Part shown: in pieces, positions 1 through 9,537 of the stretch | Layout: each line of letters starts with the position of its first letter | Numbering within the stretch: the stretch's first letter is position 1 | DNA from: Muribaculaceae bacterium | GTDB lineage: Bacteria > Bacteroidota > Bacteroidia > Bacteroidales > Muribaculaceae | Assembly (NCBI GenBank): GCA_022510465.1 | Contig: JAFLTJ010000005.1 | Location: forward strand, 1-52,153 | DNA length: 52,153 bases | Reading direction: 5' to 3' | Made by a program: the position numbers and the translations under genes | Notes under the pieces: generated by a model | Database searches by the model: none | The model's input: the letters and a program-made list of their open reading frames with translations, nothing else | What the model was told of the DNA's origin: nothing

Positions 1-3
1 GGC

Positions 4-21
4 GCAGGCTTGGAAGCCTGC
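4..21. terminator. Short perfect hairpin at window edge
   Basis: GCAGGCTT and AAGCCTGC pair around a GG centre and are followed by TTT. It may end a gene lying upstream of the window. The T-run is short and the upstream gene is not visible, so this is only a possibility. Confidence 0.35.
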
Positions 22-75
22 TTTCCGGGCTGACGCGGCGTGATGGGTCGCAGTGGAGGGCGGCAGTGGAGGGTA

Positions 76-107
76 TTTGGAGATGTTGTTTTTATTTGCT
101 AAATTTG
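76..107 (+). promoter_or_regulatory. Bacteroidota-type promoter for the PL11 gene
   Basis: TTTG at 76-79 and TAAATTTG at 100-107 are separated by 20 bases, an exact match to the Bacteroidota consensus. Transcription would start near 112-114, leaving a leader of about 30 nt before the ATG at 146. The rest of 1-145 shows no gene. Confidence 0.7.
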
Positions 108-145
108 CGGAATAGATGATAATTTGTTAACTTTAATACTAAACC

Positions 146-3100
146 ATGAAGAAATTCTTAATTGGATGCCTGACGCTGATGGCAGCTCTTGGCGCAACAG
201 CGGCGCCCCAGGCTGAATATCTCAACCGAGGTGTTGTGGCCGTGGCAACGGACCAGGGTGTCTTTGTTTCGTGGCGTTCGCTTATGAGCGATGGTGAGTC
301 GATGAGCTTCGACATCTATCGCAACGATGCTAAAATCAACGAAACCCCAATCACAAAAGTAACAAACTATACCGATGTAGCCGGCACTGCCGGGGATACC
401 TACGAGGTTAGAGCCATCGTTGGCGGCGAGACTAAGGATAGTGGCACATGCGAGGCGTGGAGCACGCCCTACAAGAAAGTTCACCTGCAGCGCCCGGCCG
501 GAGGTTCGGTAGGCGCAGATGGTGAAACGCCCCACAGCTATACCTTCACGCCCGACGATGTCTCGATAGGCGATGTTGACGGTGACGGCGAGTTTGAGCT
601 GTTTGTAAAATGGATGCCGTCGGATGCGAAAGATAGTGCGTCGAAAGGTTTTACCGGCCCGACGCTGATAGATTGCTACAAGCAAGACGGAACATTCCTG
701 TGGCGCATCGACTTGGGTCATAATATCCGCTCGGGTAACCACTATACCCAGTTTATGGTGTTTGACTTTGACGGCGACGGCTGTGCGGAGCTAATCTGCA
801 AGACCGCTCCCGGCACAAAGGATGGCAAGGGCAAGTGGGTATTGATGAACGGCGACAAGGAGACCGACGACTATCGTATGCACGTCGACAGCCCGAGCAA
901 GATATTGGGCCACGTTCGCGGCGGCGCCGAGTATCTGACTTGCTTCAGCGGCAAGACGGGCGAGGAGTTGTCGACAATCGCCTACAAGCCGGGGTATGAT
1001 TATGTCAGCGAGAGCATTTGGGGTGACAATTACTGCAACCGTTCGGACCGCTATCTGGCCGGCGTTGCCTATCTTGACGGTCAGCATCCGTCGGTAATCA
1101 TGGCTCGCGGCTACTACCGCTGCGCGTTTGTGTGGGCAGTAGATTTCAAAGACGGAAAGTTGCAGGAGGTTTGGTTCCACGAGTCTAAAGAGAAAGACAA
1201 GGGCCTTTGGAGCGAGGGTGCCCACGCGTTGACCGTTGGTGACGTGGACTTTGACGGCAAGGATGAAATCATCTATGGCGGCGGTGCTCTTGACCATGAC
1301 GGCAAGGTGCTCTACCGAACCAATCCCGGCGGCAACGAGGGTCATGGAGATGCACTCCATTTAGCCAAGATGCTTCCCGACCGTGCCGGTCTTCAGGTAT
1401 TCATGCCTCACGAGGAGACCGCGGCGTCTTACCCCTATGATACAGAAATGCGCGACGCCGCTACCGGCGAAATCATTTTCTTCAAGCCTCAGAGCGGTAA
1501 GGATATAGGCCGAGGAATAGCCGCAAACGTCAGTGCCAGCTATCCCGGATATGAATACTGGGCGGCAAGCGACGTCGGCGTATACAGCTATGGCAAACAG
1601 ATTGCAAGCAACCGCCCGGCGATTAATTTCAGAATCTACTGGGACGGCGACCTGCTTGACGAGCTTCTTGACGGTTGTATAGTGCAGAAACCGGCACCCG
1701 ATTTCTCCAAGATAAACACGCTTGCCGACTTTTCGCAATATAGCAATGCGGCATCTTGTAACGGCACAAAGAACACTCCGAACCTTCAGGCCGACCTCTT
1801 TGGCGACTGGCGCGAGGAGGTGATACTGCATGACGGAACGACTCAGAGCGACCTGCTCATCTTTACAACCACAATCCCGACCAATCACAAAATTACCTGT
1901 CTGCTTCAGGACCGCCAGTATCGCGAGGCAATCGCCTGGCAGAACACGGCATACAACCAGCCGCCCCACCTGAGCTACTGTCCGGAGGATGAATTTGACG
2001 AAGGGGCAGCAATCATGCTGATGAGCGGCGCGGCCAATCAGGCAGTTACAGTTAACGAGCCGATGGAGCCGGTAGTGCTGATGGGGCGCAATTGCACGTC
2101 GCTGGAGGCACAGAGTGAACTTCCCGCCGGATTGACATGGAACTATGATGCAGACAGCAAGAAGGGTACGCTGGCCGGAACACCGACCGAAGAGGGAGAG
2201 TTTAGCGTGACAGTGACGACTGTTGGCGCCGAAAATGATGAAAATGTGTCGTTTACCATTAAGTTGATAGTGAAGCGCAACAATACACTGACTGCCGTTG
2301 GCTACTATTCGTTTGACGACCCGGGAGAAACTCTTGTGAATCACATTGCGGGCACCGAGCCGGCAAAGATTGTGGGGTCGGTACCCGAGAAGATAGACGG
2401 CAAAAAGGCGGGTGCAGCCCGGTTTGACGGCACGCAGTATTATGTTCAGCCGGCTTACGACAATATTCAGCTCGGAACGAAAGATTTTACAATCGAGTTC
2501 TGGATGAACTCAACCGACGATGCCGCATACATCATACACAAGGGGTCTCACGCAGCCAACGAGGCAACGGGAGCCACCGGCAAGTGGATTGGTCTGGAGC
2601 TTAAAAACGGCGCACTATCGTTTGCCATCGACGACGATATCACCAAAACCGAGGCCAAACTCGCCAGCGCAACAGCCTATTTTGATGGCGAATGGCATCA
2701 TGTAGTGATGGTTCGCGATGCGTTCAAAAAACAGCTCTTGCTCTATCTCGACGGTAAGGAAGTTGCTCGCGCCGACGACAAAACCGGCGACATCAGCGAC
2801 AACAACGAGGACTTTGTGATAGGTAACGTTAACGTCAATTTTGACAACTCGTTCAAGGGTGCTCTCGACGATTTATACATCTATCACGGCGCTATGACGC
2901 CCGAAAAGGTTGCAGAGCGCTACAAGACTACAGGTCTCGACCTGGCATATTATCCGCTGGACCAGGTAGGCGAAACGACGCCCAACATAGTGTTTGGCGA
3001 AGCGGTTGCCGGAGATGTAGTCCCGACAGCAGCAGAAGGTGTTAAAGGCGGCGCGGCACGATTTGAAAACGGAGCATACTACAAGCAGGAGGCATACGAC

Positions 3101-3769
3101 GCCATTCAGCTTGGCGAAAGCAGTTTCTCGATAGAACTTTGGATAAACTCAACCGACGACAACGGTTATATTTTCTTCAAGGGTTCTCACGCGGCCAACG
3201 CGTCTCTTGGCACTACGGGCCACTGGATAGGCCTCGAGCGCAAAAACGGTTATCTTGATTTTGCGATAGACGACGATGTTAGCAAGACCGACTGCCAGCT
3301 GGCCGATGCAAATTATATTTTTGACGGCAAGTGGCACCACATAGTTTGTGTTCGCGACTATGAGGAGCAGGTGGTGATACTCTATGTTGACGGCAAGGAG
3401 GTAAAACGCACAGAGGGTGTTAAAACCGGTGCGCTCGCCGATAACTACGAACCGTTGCTTCTTGGAATCAGCGACGAGAGTGACCGTCCTTACGATGGTC
3501 TTATTGATGAGTTTGTTATCAGACCTGTAGTTATGACGCCGGAGGAGGTTAAGGCGGCGTATGAGTCGATAGCCGGCAGCGGCGTGATAGAGATTGCGAG
3601 CGACGAGGCTACTATTTATACGGTTGTTGATATTTATACCGGAGCGATAGTAAGACAGGGCTACGGTAAGAACGGAGCCGACGTTATGGACCAGGTGGAA
3701 CCGGGTGCATATCTGCTGGTAGTAGATAAGGGTAAAGAACGCTCGGCCTATAAGTTTATACGCAGATAA
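146..3769 (+). CDS. Secreted rhamnogalacturonan lyase (PL11) with two LamG domains and a type IX-like tail
   Basis: Likely cleaves the rhamnogalacturonan I backbone of pectin by beta-elimination. Residues 1-19 form a signal peptide (MKKFLIGCLTLMAALGATA). Residues about 20-630 match family PL11 (YesW-like): an N-terminal beta-domain, then a propeller rich in calcium-type loops such as DVDGDGEFE and DFDGDGCAE. An Ig-like putative domain follows (about 637-710). Two LamG/concanavalin-like domains (about 713-930 and 931-1145) are clearly related to each other and may bind carbohydrate. The last ~60 residues (VDIYTGAIV, then GAYLLVV and a basic end) resemble a type A sorting domain of the type IX secretion system, suggesting export to the cell surface. 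At 1207 aa it is about twice the length of simple PL11 enzymes because of these extra domains. The gene stands alone, with no susC/susD pair in view, and has its own promoter and terminator. The PL11 call is strong; the sorting tail is moderate. Confidence 0.9.
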   Translation: MKKFLIGCLTLMAALGATAAPQAEYLNRGVVAVATDQGVFVSWRSLMSDGESMSFDIYRNDAKINETPITKVTNYTDVAGTAGDTYEVRAIVGGETKDSGTCEAWSTPYKKVHLQRPAGGSVGADGETPHSYTFTPDDVSIGDVDGDGEFELFVKWMPSDAKDSASKGFTGPTLIDCYKQDGTFLWRIDLGHNIRSGNHYTQFMVFDFDGDGCAELICKTAPGTKDGKGKWVLMNGDKETDDYRMHVDSPSKILGHVRGGAEYLTCFSGKTGEELSTIAYKPGYDYVSESIWGDNYCNRSDRYLAGVAYLDGQHPSVIMARGYYRCAFVWAVDFKDGKLQEVWFHESKEKDKGLWSEGAHALTVGDVDFDGKDEIIYGGGALDHDGKVLYRTNPGGNEGHGDALHLAKMLPDRAGLQVFMPHEETAASYPYDTEMRDAATGEIIFFKPQSGKDIGRGIAANVSASYPGYEYWAASDVGVYSYGKQIASNRPAINFRIYWDGDLLDELLDGCIVQKPAPDFSKINTLADFSQYSNAASCNGTKNTPNLQADLFGDWREEVILHDGTTQSDLLIFTTTIPTNHKITCLLQDRQYREAIAWQNTAYNQPPHLSYCPEDEFDEGAAIMLMSGAANQAVTVNEPMEPVVLMGRNCTSLEAQSELPAGLTWNYDADSKKGTLAGTPTEEGEFSVTVTTVGAENDENVSFTIKLIVKRNNTLTAVGYYSFDDPGETLVNHIAGTEPAKIVGSVPEKIDGKKAGAARFDGTQYYVQPAYDNIQLGTKDFTIEFWMNSTDDAAYIIHKGSHAANEATGATGKWIGLELKNGALSFAIDDDITKTEAKLASATAYFDGEWHHVVMVRDAFKKQLLLYLDGKEVARADDKTGDISDNNEDFVIGNVNVNFDNSFKGALDDLYIYHGAMTPEKVAERYKTTGLDLAYYPLDQVGETTPNIVFGEAVAGDVVPTAAEGVKGGAARFENGAYYKQEAYDAIQLGESSFSIELWINSTDDNGYIFFKGSHAANASLGTTGHWIGLERKNGYLDFAIDDDVSKTDCQLADANYIFDGKWHHIVCVRDYEEQVVILYVDGKEVKRTEGVKTGALADNYEPLLLGISDESDRPYDGLIDEFVIRPVVMTPEEVKAAYESIAGSGVIEIASDEATIYTVVDIYTGAIVRQGYGKNGADVMDQVEPGAYLLVVDKGKERSAYKFIRR

Positions 3770-3788
3770 GGCGAGCTGAAACATAGCA

Positions 3789-3827
3789 AAATGGGGCTGT
3801 ATTCAAAAAATGGATACGGTCCCATTT
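3789..3827 (+). terminator. Terminator after the PL11 gene
   Basis: AAATGGGGCTGTAT (3789-3802) pairs with ATACGGTCCCATTT (3814-3827), 14 pairs including two G-U, followed by ATTTTG. The T-rich tail overlaps the -33 element of the uvrB promoter. Confidence 0.65.
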
Positions 3828-3829
3828 AT

Positions 3830-3860
3830 TTTGCGGGCTGTGGAATTTTTGCTACTTTTG
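3830..3860 (+). promoter_or_regulatory. Promoter of uvrB
   Basis: TTTG at 3830-3833 and TACTTTTG at 3853-3860 are 19 bases apart, a full consensus match. The -7 box ends only six bases before the uvrB ATG, so the predicted transcript starts at or next to the start codon. Confidence 0.75.
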
Positions 3861-3866
3861 CAAGTT

Positions 3867-5939
3867 ATGAAATTTGAATTGCAATCGAAATATAAGCCGA
3901 CCGGGGACCAGCCTCAGGCGATAGAGCAATTGGTGGCCGGAATAGAGCAGGGGTTGCCGGCACAGACGTTGCTCGGCGTAACCGGCTCGGGCAAGACGTT
4001 CACAATGGCTAACGTGATAGAGCGCGTGAACAAGCCGACGCTAATCCTGTCGCACAACAAGACGCTGGCGGCACAGCTTTACAGTGAGTTCAAGCAGTAT
4101 TTCCCGAATAACTCGGTTCAATATTTTGTGTCGTACTATGATTATTATCAGCCCGAAGCGTATATACCGAGCGTAGACAAGTATATCGAGAAGGACTTGA
4201 TGATTAATGACGAGATAGACCGACTGAGGCTTTCGACGACGTCGGCATTGCTGTCGGGCCGCAAGGATGTGATTGTTGTGTCGTCGGTTTCGTGTCTTTA
4301 TGGCATCGGAAATCCGGAAGATTTTCATAGCAATGTTGTTGAGATAAAGGTGGGTCAGAAGATAGCGCGGAATAAGTTTCTGCGCGACATGGTGAACTCG
4401 CTGTACAGCCGCAACGAAACGGAATTGCGCCGCGGAACGTTCAGAGTGAAGGGTGACACGGTGGATATCCGCCTGGCATACGAGGAGATAGTTTTGCGCG
4501 TTGTTTTCTGGGGAAATGAGATAGAGTCAATCTCGACATACCACCCCGACGATAACGGGTCGCTGGGCAATCATGATTCGTTTAAAATCTATCCGGCAAA
4601 TATATTTGTGACATCGCAGGAGCGCGTCGGCGCGGGGTTGGCGCAGATATTGCTGGATTTGAATGACAGCGTGGCAGCCTTTGAACGGGAGGGGAAACAG
4701 CTGGAGGCAAAGCGGTTGCAGGAGCGCGTGAGCTATGACGTTGAAATGATAAACGAGATAGGTCATTGCTCGGGAATAGAGAATTATAGCCGCTATTTTG
4801 ACGGCAGGGAGCCGGGGATGCGCCCGTTCTGTCTGCTGGATTATTTCCCGAAAGATTTTCTGACAATAATAGATGAAAGTCATGTGACGATACCGCAAAT
4901 CAGGGCGATGTATGGCGGCGACGTGTCGCGCAAGATGAATTTAGTTGATTATGGATTCAGGTTGCCTGCCGCATTGGATAACCGGCCGCTGAAATTTGAG
5001 GAATTTGAACGGCTGACCCCACAAATGCTGTATGTCAGTGCGACTCCGGCCGACTATGAGCTTGAACGTAGCGAGGGGGTTGTTGTAGAGCAGTTGATAA
5101 GGCCAACGGGATTGCTTGACCCGGTAATAGAGGTTCGCCCGTCGTTGAATCAGATTGACCATCTGATAGAGCAGATACAGCAGCGAGTGGAGGTGAATGA
5201 GCGAGTCTTGGTGACGACGCTGACCAAGCGTATGGCCGAGGAGCTGAATGATTATCTGCTGAAATTGCAAATCAAGGCGGCGTATATACACAGCGATGTG
5301 GATACGCTTGACCGAATAAAGATATTGGATGACCTTCGCGCCGGGATTTATGATGTGCTTGTGGGTGTGAATCTGCTGCGCGAGGGACTTGATTTGCCGG
5401 AGGTGTCGCTTGTGGCGATATTAGACGCCGACAAGGAGGGATTCTTGCGTTCCAACCGGGCGTTGACGCAGATAGTTGGCCGCGCGGCGCGTAATCTGAA
5501 CGGCCGCGTGATAATGTATGCCGATAAGATAACCGACTCGATGCAGCAAACGATAGACGAGACCGACCGGCGCCGTTGTATTCAGCTGAAATATAACGAG
5601 GAACACGGTATAACGCCTCAGGCGATAGTGAAGGCGAGGGCGCAGCTGATAGGGATGGAGAAGAGCGGCGGCGACAGTGGCACGTCGCGTCGTCGTCATG
5701 ATGGAAAAACGGCCGACAAACGGGTTGACTTGCCGCTGTATGGCGAGGAATTTGTGACGTCGGTTGGAGTGGTTGCCGACCCTGTTATGAGTTATATGAG
5801 CAGGGAGGAATTGGAGAAACAGGTGGCGCAGCGGCGTGAGCAGATGGTGGCAGCAGCCAAAAAGATGGACTTCATAGAGGCCGCCCGCCTGCGCGACGAG
5901 ATTATTGCGCTTGAGGATAGACTAAAAGCCGAGGAGTGA
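3867..5939 (+). CDS. uvrB: Excinuclease ABC subunit B
   Basis: UvrB is the damage-verifying helicase-like subunit of nucleotide excision repair; it receives DNA from UvrA and recruits UvrC. The start at 3867 gives the family N-terminus (MKFELQSKYKPTGDQPQAI); the reading frame runs further upstream to 3810, but that stretch lies in the promoter and terminator. Visible features: Walker A GVTGSGKT (about 36-44), the aromatic beta-hairpin YYDYYQPEAYIP (about 90-101), the DESH helicase box (about 334), helicase motifs near VGVNLLREGLDLPEV, and a C-terminal UVR domain (about 647-688) that binds UvrC. The length of 690 aa is normal. The stop overlaps the ygiQ start (TGATG), which suggests translational coupling. 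The predicted mRNA appears leaderless or nearly so. Confidence 0.97.
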   Translation: MKFELQSKYKPTGDQPQAIEQLVAGIEQGLPAQTLLGVTGSGKTFTMANVIERVNKPTLILSHNKTLAAQLYSEFKQYFPNNSVQYFVSYYDYYQPEAYIPSVDKYIEKDLMINDEIDRLRLSTTSALLSGRKDVIVVSSVSCLYGIGNPEDFHSNVVEIKVGQKIARNKFLRDMVNSLYSRNETELRRGTFRVKGDTVDIRLAYEEIVLRVVFWGNEIESISTYHPDDNGSLGNHDSFKIYPANIFVTSQERVGAGLAQILLDLNDSVAAFEREGKQLEAKRLQERVSYDVEMINEIGHCSGIENYSRYFDGREPGMRPFCLLDYFPKDFLTIIDESHVTIPQIRAMYGGDVSRKMNLVDYGFRLPAALDNRPLKFEEFERLTPQMLYVSATPADYELERSEGVVVEQLIRPTGLLDPVIEVRPSLNQIDHLIEQIQQRVEVNERVLVTTLTKRMAEELNDYLLKLQIKAAYIHSDVDTLDRIKILDDLRAGIYDVLVGVNLLREGLDLPEVSLVAILDADKEGFLRSNRALTQIVGRAARNLNGRVIMYADKITDSMQQTIDETDRRRCIQLKYNEEHGITPQAIVKARAQLIGMEKSGGDSGTSRRRHDGKTADKRVDLPLYGEEFVTSVGVVADPVMSYMSREELEKQVAQRREQMVAAAKKMDFIEAARLRDEIIALEDRLKAEE

Positions 5940-7831
5940 TGAGCGGAACGATGGATGGCAGGCAGGCGTCGGGGCAGCGTCGGGCGGATGTTTATTTGCC
6001 GACGTCGGTGAAAGAGGTTCGCGACCGAGGATGGGAGTATGTAGATGTAATACTTTTTTCGGGTGATGCGTATGTGGACCATCCGTCGTTTGGCGCGGCG
6101 GTGATAGGGCGGGTGCTGGAATCGGCGGGTTATAGAGTGGCGATAGTTCCACAGCCCAACTGGCGCGACGACCTCCGAGATTTCAAAAAGCTTGGTCGGC
6201 CACGACTTTTTTTCGGAATATCGGCCGGAGCGATGGACTCGATGGTCAATCATTATACAGCAGCGCGCCGCCGTCGCAGCGATGATGCCTATACTCCGGG
6301 CGGGCGCCACGGGATGCGCCCTGATTATCCAACAATCGTTTACAGCGAAATACTGCGCCGGCTATATCCGGATGTTCCAATTGTGGCCGGCGGAATCGAG
6401 GCGTCGTTACGCCGCAACAGCCATTATGATTACTGGCAGGACCGATTGCGCCCGTCGATATTGATTGATGCGCCGGTTGACATAATCACGTATGGAATGG
6501 GGGAGAAGTCGACGATAGAGATAGCAGCGAGGTTAGCATCGGGCGAGCCTGTAACATCGCTGACCGATGTGGCGCAGACGGCATTGTTGACGTCGACGGA
6601 GGAGGCTCCAACGAGTAGTGACGATGAAAACATTGTGTTAAACTCGTTTGAATCATGCTTAAGAAACAAGGCGCTGCAGGCGGATAATTTCAGACATATC
6701 GAGCAGCAGAGTAATCGAATACACGGAGCTACCTTGTGGCAGCAACATGGGGAGAAGATGGTGAAAATCAACCCGATGTGGCCGCCGATGTCGACCGAAG
6801 AGATGGACCGCTGGTATGCGCTGCCGTATACTCGCCTCCCGCATCCGCGCTATCGCGGAAAGGTAATTCCGGCATACGAAATGATACGCCACTCTATCAC
6901 TATGCACAGGGGGTGTTTTGGCGGCTGCGCGTTCTGCACAATTTCGGCGCATCAAGGGAAGCATATCGCGTCGCGGTCGGAGCAGTCGATAGTCGAGGAG
7001 GCGAAAGCGATTACCCGCATGCCCGATTTCAAGGGGTATATCAGTGACCTTGGCGGTCCGTCGGCAAATATGTACCGGATGGGAGGCCGCGACAGGGGAA
7101 TGTGTGCAAAATGCGTGCGACCGTCGTGTCTTCACCCGAGAGTGTGTCCTAATCTGAACAGTGACCACCGGGCGCTATTGGATGTATATCAAGCTGTTGA
7201 TGCGCTGCCGGAGGTTAAGAAATCGTTCGTTGGGAGCGGCGTGAGGTATGACCTCGCGATGCACCAAACCGGCGACGGGCGTGTAGACAGAACAAATGGC
7301 CGTTACGTTAGAGAATTGATTGAACACCATGTATCGGGGCGACTTAAGGTTGCGCCTGAGCATACTTCTGACGAGGTGTTGAAGCTTATGCGCAAGCCGT
7401 CGTTTGAGTTGTTCCATCGGTTTAACGCTGTGTTTGAGAAGATTAATAGGGAGGCGGGTCTGCGTCAGCAGTTGATTCCGTATTTTATTTCGTCGCATCC
7501 GGGATGTCGTGAGGTGGATATGGCCGAGCTTGCTGTTGAAACCAAGCAGCTTAATTTTCATCTTGAGCAGGTACAAGACTTTACACCGACGCCGATGACG
7601 CTGGCAACAGAGATTTATTACAGCGGAATACATCCCTACACGGGGGAGAAGGTTTTCACGGCTCGGAGTGACGCCGACAAGCAGGCACAGCGTAAATATT
7701 TCTTCTGGTGGGACTCGTCGCAGCGACATGAGATAGTTGCGTCTCTGCGCCGAATGCATCGGGCGGACCTGATAGAGCGGCTTTATCCGTCACGGCGTTT
7801 TGGCGACCCGAAAACGCGGCGTAAAAAGTAG
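5939..7831 (+). CDS. ygiQ: YgiQ-family radical SAM protein
   Basis: Member of the UPF0313/YgiQ family: a B12-like N-terminal region followed by a radical SAM domain. The biochemical role is not established. The N-terminus carries the family pattern (VYLPTSVKEVRDRGW, then GDAYVDHPSFG). The radical SAM iron-sulfur motif is CFGGCAFC (cysteines about 326, 330, 333). Further cysteines lie in CAKCVRPSCLHPRVC (about 382-397), and the C-terminus is basic (DPKTRRKK). The ATG at 5939 shares one base with the uvrB TGA; a GTG at 5936 is also possible. At about 630 aa it is of family length. Its 3' end is only six bases from the end of the convergent GH13 gene. Confidence 0.93.
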   Translation: MSGTMDGRQASGQRRADVYLPTSVKEVRDRGWEYVDVILFSGDAYVDHPSFGAAVIGRVLESAGYRVAIVPQPNWRDDLRDFKKLGRPRLFFGISAGAMDSMVNHYTAARRRRSDDAYTPGGRHGMRPDYPTIVYSEILRRLYPDVPIVAGGIEASLRRNSHYDYWQDRLRPSILIDAPVDIITYGMGEKSTIEIAARLASGEPVTSLTDVAQTALLTSTEEAPTSSDDENIVLNSFESCLRNKALQADNFRHIEQQSNRIHGATLWQQHGEKMVKINPMWPPMSTEEMDRWYALPYTRLPHPRYRGKVIPAYEMIRHSITMHRGCFGGCAFCTISAHQGKHIASRSEQSIVEEAKAITRMPDFKGYISDLGGPSANMYRMGGRDRGMCAKCVRPSCLHPRVCPNLNSDHRALLDVYQAVDALPEVKKSFVGSGVRYDLAMHQTGDGRVDRTNGRYVRELIEHHVSGRLKVAPEHTSDEVLKLMRKPSFELFHRFNAVFEKINREAGLRQQLIPYFISSHPGCREVDMAELAVETKQLNFHLEQVQDFTPTPMTLATEIYYSGIHPYTGEKVFTARSDADKQAQRKYFFWWDSSQRHEIVASLRRMHRADLIERLYPSRRFGDPKTRRKK

Positions 7832-7837
7832 CTAAGA

Positions 7838-9523
7838 TTACCGGTGGGGGAGCAGCCAGGCGACGGCTCCATGGGCGGCGACTGTGGTTTCAAACGGGCT
7901 GTTGCGCGAGATTGTTTTCTCGGCCTGTTCGTCGCCGATTAACTCGGTTGCGGTGACGGTGTGCTCGGGAATGTCGAGGTAGTCGAACGCGTGGCCGGGG
8001 ATGTTGATTTTCAGGTTGACAGGAGCGTCGGCAAAATTGACGGCAACGAGAACGGCTTCTCCGGCATAACTTCGCAGGAAGATGTATTGGCGATGGGGGT
8101 TGACGGTTGGATTCTCGTAGTTGACATACATCAGGTCGAAGAATCGGCCTGAACGGATTGCCGGCTGGCTATTGCAGATATTCAGCACTTTGATGTACAG
8201 CCGGCGGAGTTGTTTTTCCCCTTCGCTAAGGGCGGCGCCGTCAACTTTTCCGCGATTGAGCCAGCGGCGCAATGTAGGTATGCTCCAATAGTCGAAAATT
8301 GTCGTGCGCCCGTCAAGTCCGCTAAAGCCCTCGGCTTCGGCGGCTTTTTCGCCAAGTTCCTGCCCGGCATAAATCATCATTGCGCCGGTTCCGATGAATG
8401 CGCTGACGGCGAGCGAGGGGAGAACGAGCGAGGCGTCGCCAGCATAGAACGATGATGCAAAACGCTGCTCGTCGTGGTTTTCCAGAAAGTTGAGCATGTA
8501 GGGCTCGAGCCCCTCAACCGTCTGCCAGCAGTTGGTAAGGCGCGCGGCCGAGTGGTGATGGCACTGGATATCGCGCAGGGTATCATATAGGTTTACTTTG
8601 TCGTAGAGATAATCGAAACCGGCATTGAAGATGAACCGGCGGTATAGGGCGACATCGTAAATTTCGGCGATGAAAATCACGTCGGGATAGTGTTCCTTTA
8701 CGTTTGGTATCACCCATTGCCAGAACTCGGTCGGGACCATGAAAGCCATGTCGCAGCGGAATCCGTCGACGCCTTTGGAGCACCAGTAACGCAGGATGTT
8801 CAGCATTTTAAACCATGTGTCGGGCACGGGCTGGAAATGGTTGGAGCCATTGCCATAGTCGCGACCGTAGTTTAGCTTGGCTGTTTCATACCAGTCGTTG
8901 CATCCGGGAAAAGCGGTGAATGCGTCGTTTCCGGTTGCTTTGGCGGGGAATTCAACGTAGGCATTCCCGTCGCTGCCAAGGTCGAGTGATGGCGCAAATA
9001 TCTGATTGGGAATATAATAGTAGTTGTTGTTGGCGTCAAATCCCAGCTCGGTATTGTCATTCTGACCAAAATCGGCCACCCCGTCGGGGGCTACATCGCT
9101 GCGGTATCGACGTGCTGTGTGGTTAGGAACAAAGTCAATAATAACCTTCATGCCGGCGCGATGGGTGCGCTTGACAAGGGCCTCAAACTCTGCCATGCGG
9201 TTTTCGACCTTGTCGGCGAGGAATGGATTGACGTCATAGTAATCTTTGATGGCGTATGGTGAGCCGGCTATACCCTTGACCACGTGTGGATTGTCACGTT
9301 CTATACCATACTCGCTGAAATCGGTTGCCGTGGCATGCTCAATAATGCCGGTGTACCAAACGTGGGTTGTTCCGAGCTCTTTTATTCCGGCGAGAACTTT
9401 AGATGTGATAAGGTTGAATTTACCGCTTCCGTTTTGCTCTAAGGAGCCGTTGGGCCGGCAGTTATCGTTGTAGTTTGTAAATAGGCGAGGGAGAAGTTGG
9501 TAGATTATAGGTTTGTTATTCAT
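7838..9523 (-). CDS. GH13 alpha-amylase-family glycoside hydrolase, cytoplasmic
   Basis: Alpha-glucan-active enzyme of family GH13. The (beta/alpha)8 barrel signatures are present: DFVPNH (130-135), GFRCDMA with the nucleophile Asp at 258, the acid/base Glu at 287 in AEIYD, and NHDEQR with Asp 351. A small C-terminal beta domain follows. There is no signal peptide (MNNKPIIYQLLPRLFTNY), so it probably works in the cytoplasm, for example on glycogen or imported maltodextrin. The exact substrate cannot be read from the sequence. It starts 14 bases after the patatin gene and is probably co-transcribed with it. The 561-aa length is normal. Confidence 0.9.
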   Translation of the reverse strand: MNNKPIIYQLLPRLFTNYNDNCRPNGSLEQNGSGKFNLITSKVLAGIKELGTTHVWYTGIIEHATATDFSEYGIERDNPHVVKGIAGSPYAIKDYYDVNPFLADKVENRMAEFEALVKRTHRAGMKVIIDFVPNHTARRYRSDVAPDGVADFGQNDNTELGFDANNNYYYIPNQIFAPSLDLGSDGNAYVEFPAKATGNDAFTAFPGCNDWYETAKLNYGRDYGNGSNHFQPVPDTWFKMLNILRYWCSKGVDGFRCDMAFMVPTEFWQWVIPNVKEHYPDVIFIAEIYDVALYRRFIFNAGFDYLYDKVNLYDTLRDIQCHHHSAARLTNCWQTVEGLEPYMLNFLENHDEQRFASSFYAGDASLVLPSLAVSAFIGTGAMMIYAGQELGEKAAEAEGFSGLDGRTTIFDYWSIPTLRRWLNRGKVDGAALSEGEKQLRRLYIKVLNICNSQPAIRSGRFFDLMYVNYENPTVNPHRQYIFLRSYAGEAVLVAVNFADAPVNLKINIPGHAFDYLDIPEHTVTATELIGDEQAEKTISRNSPFETTVAAHGAVAWLLPHR

Positions 9524-9537
9524 GTCAAAAATTATTT

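Noticed and set aside
1361-2344. Long antisense open frame (327 codons) opposite the PL11 gene
   Set aside because: It lies fully inside a clear PL11 domain on the other strand, resembles no family, and is explained by the codon use of the real gene. The same applies to the other antisense frames over uvrB, ygiQ, gpmI and the S9 gene.
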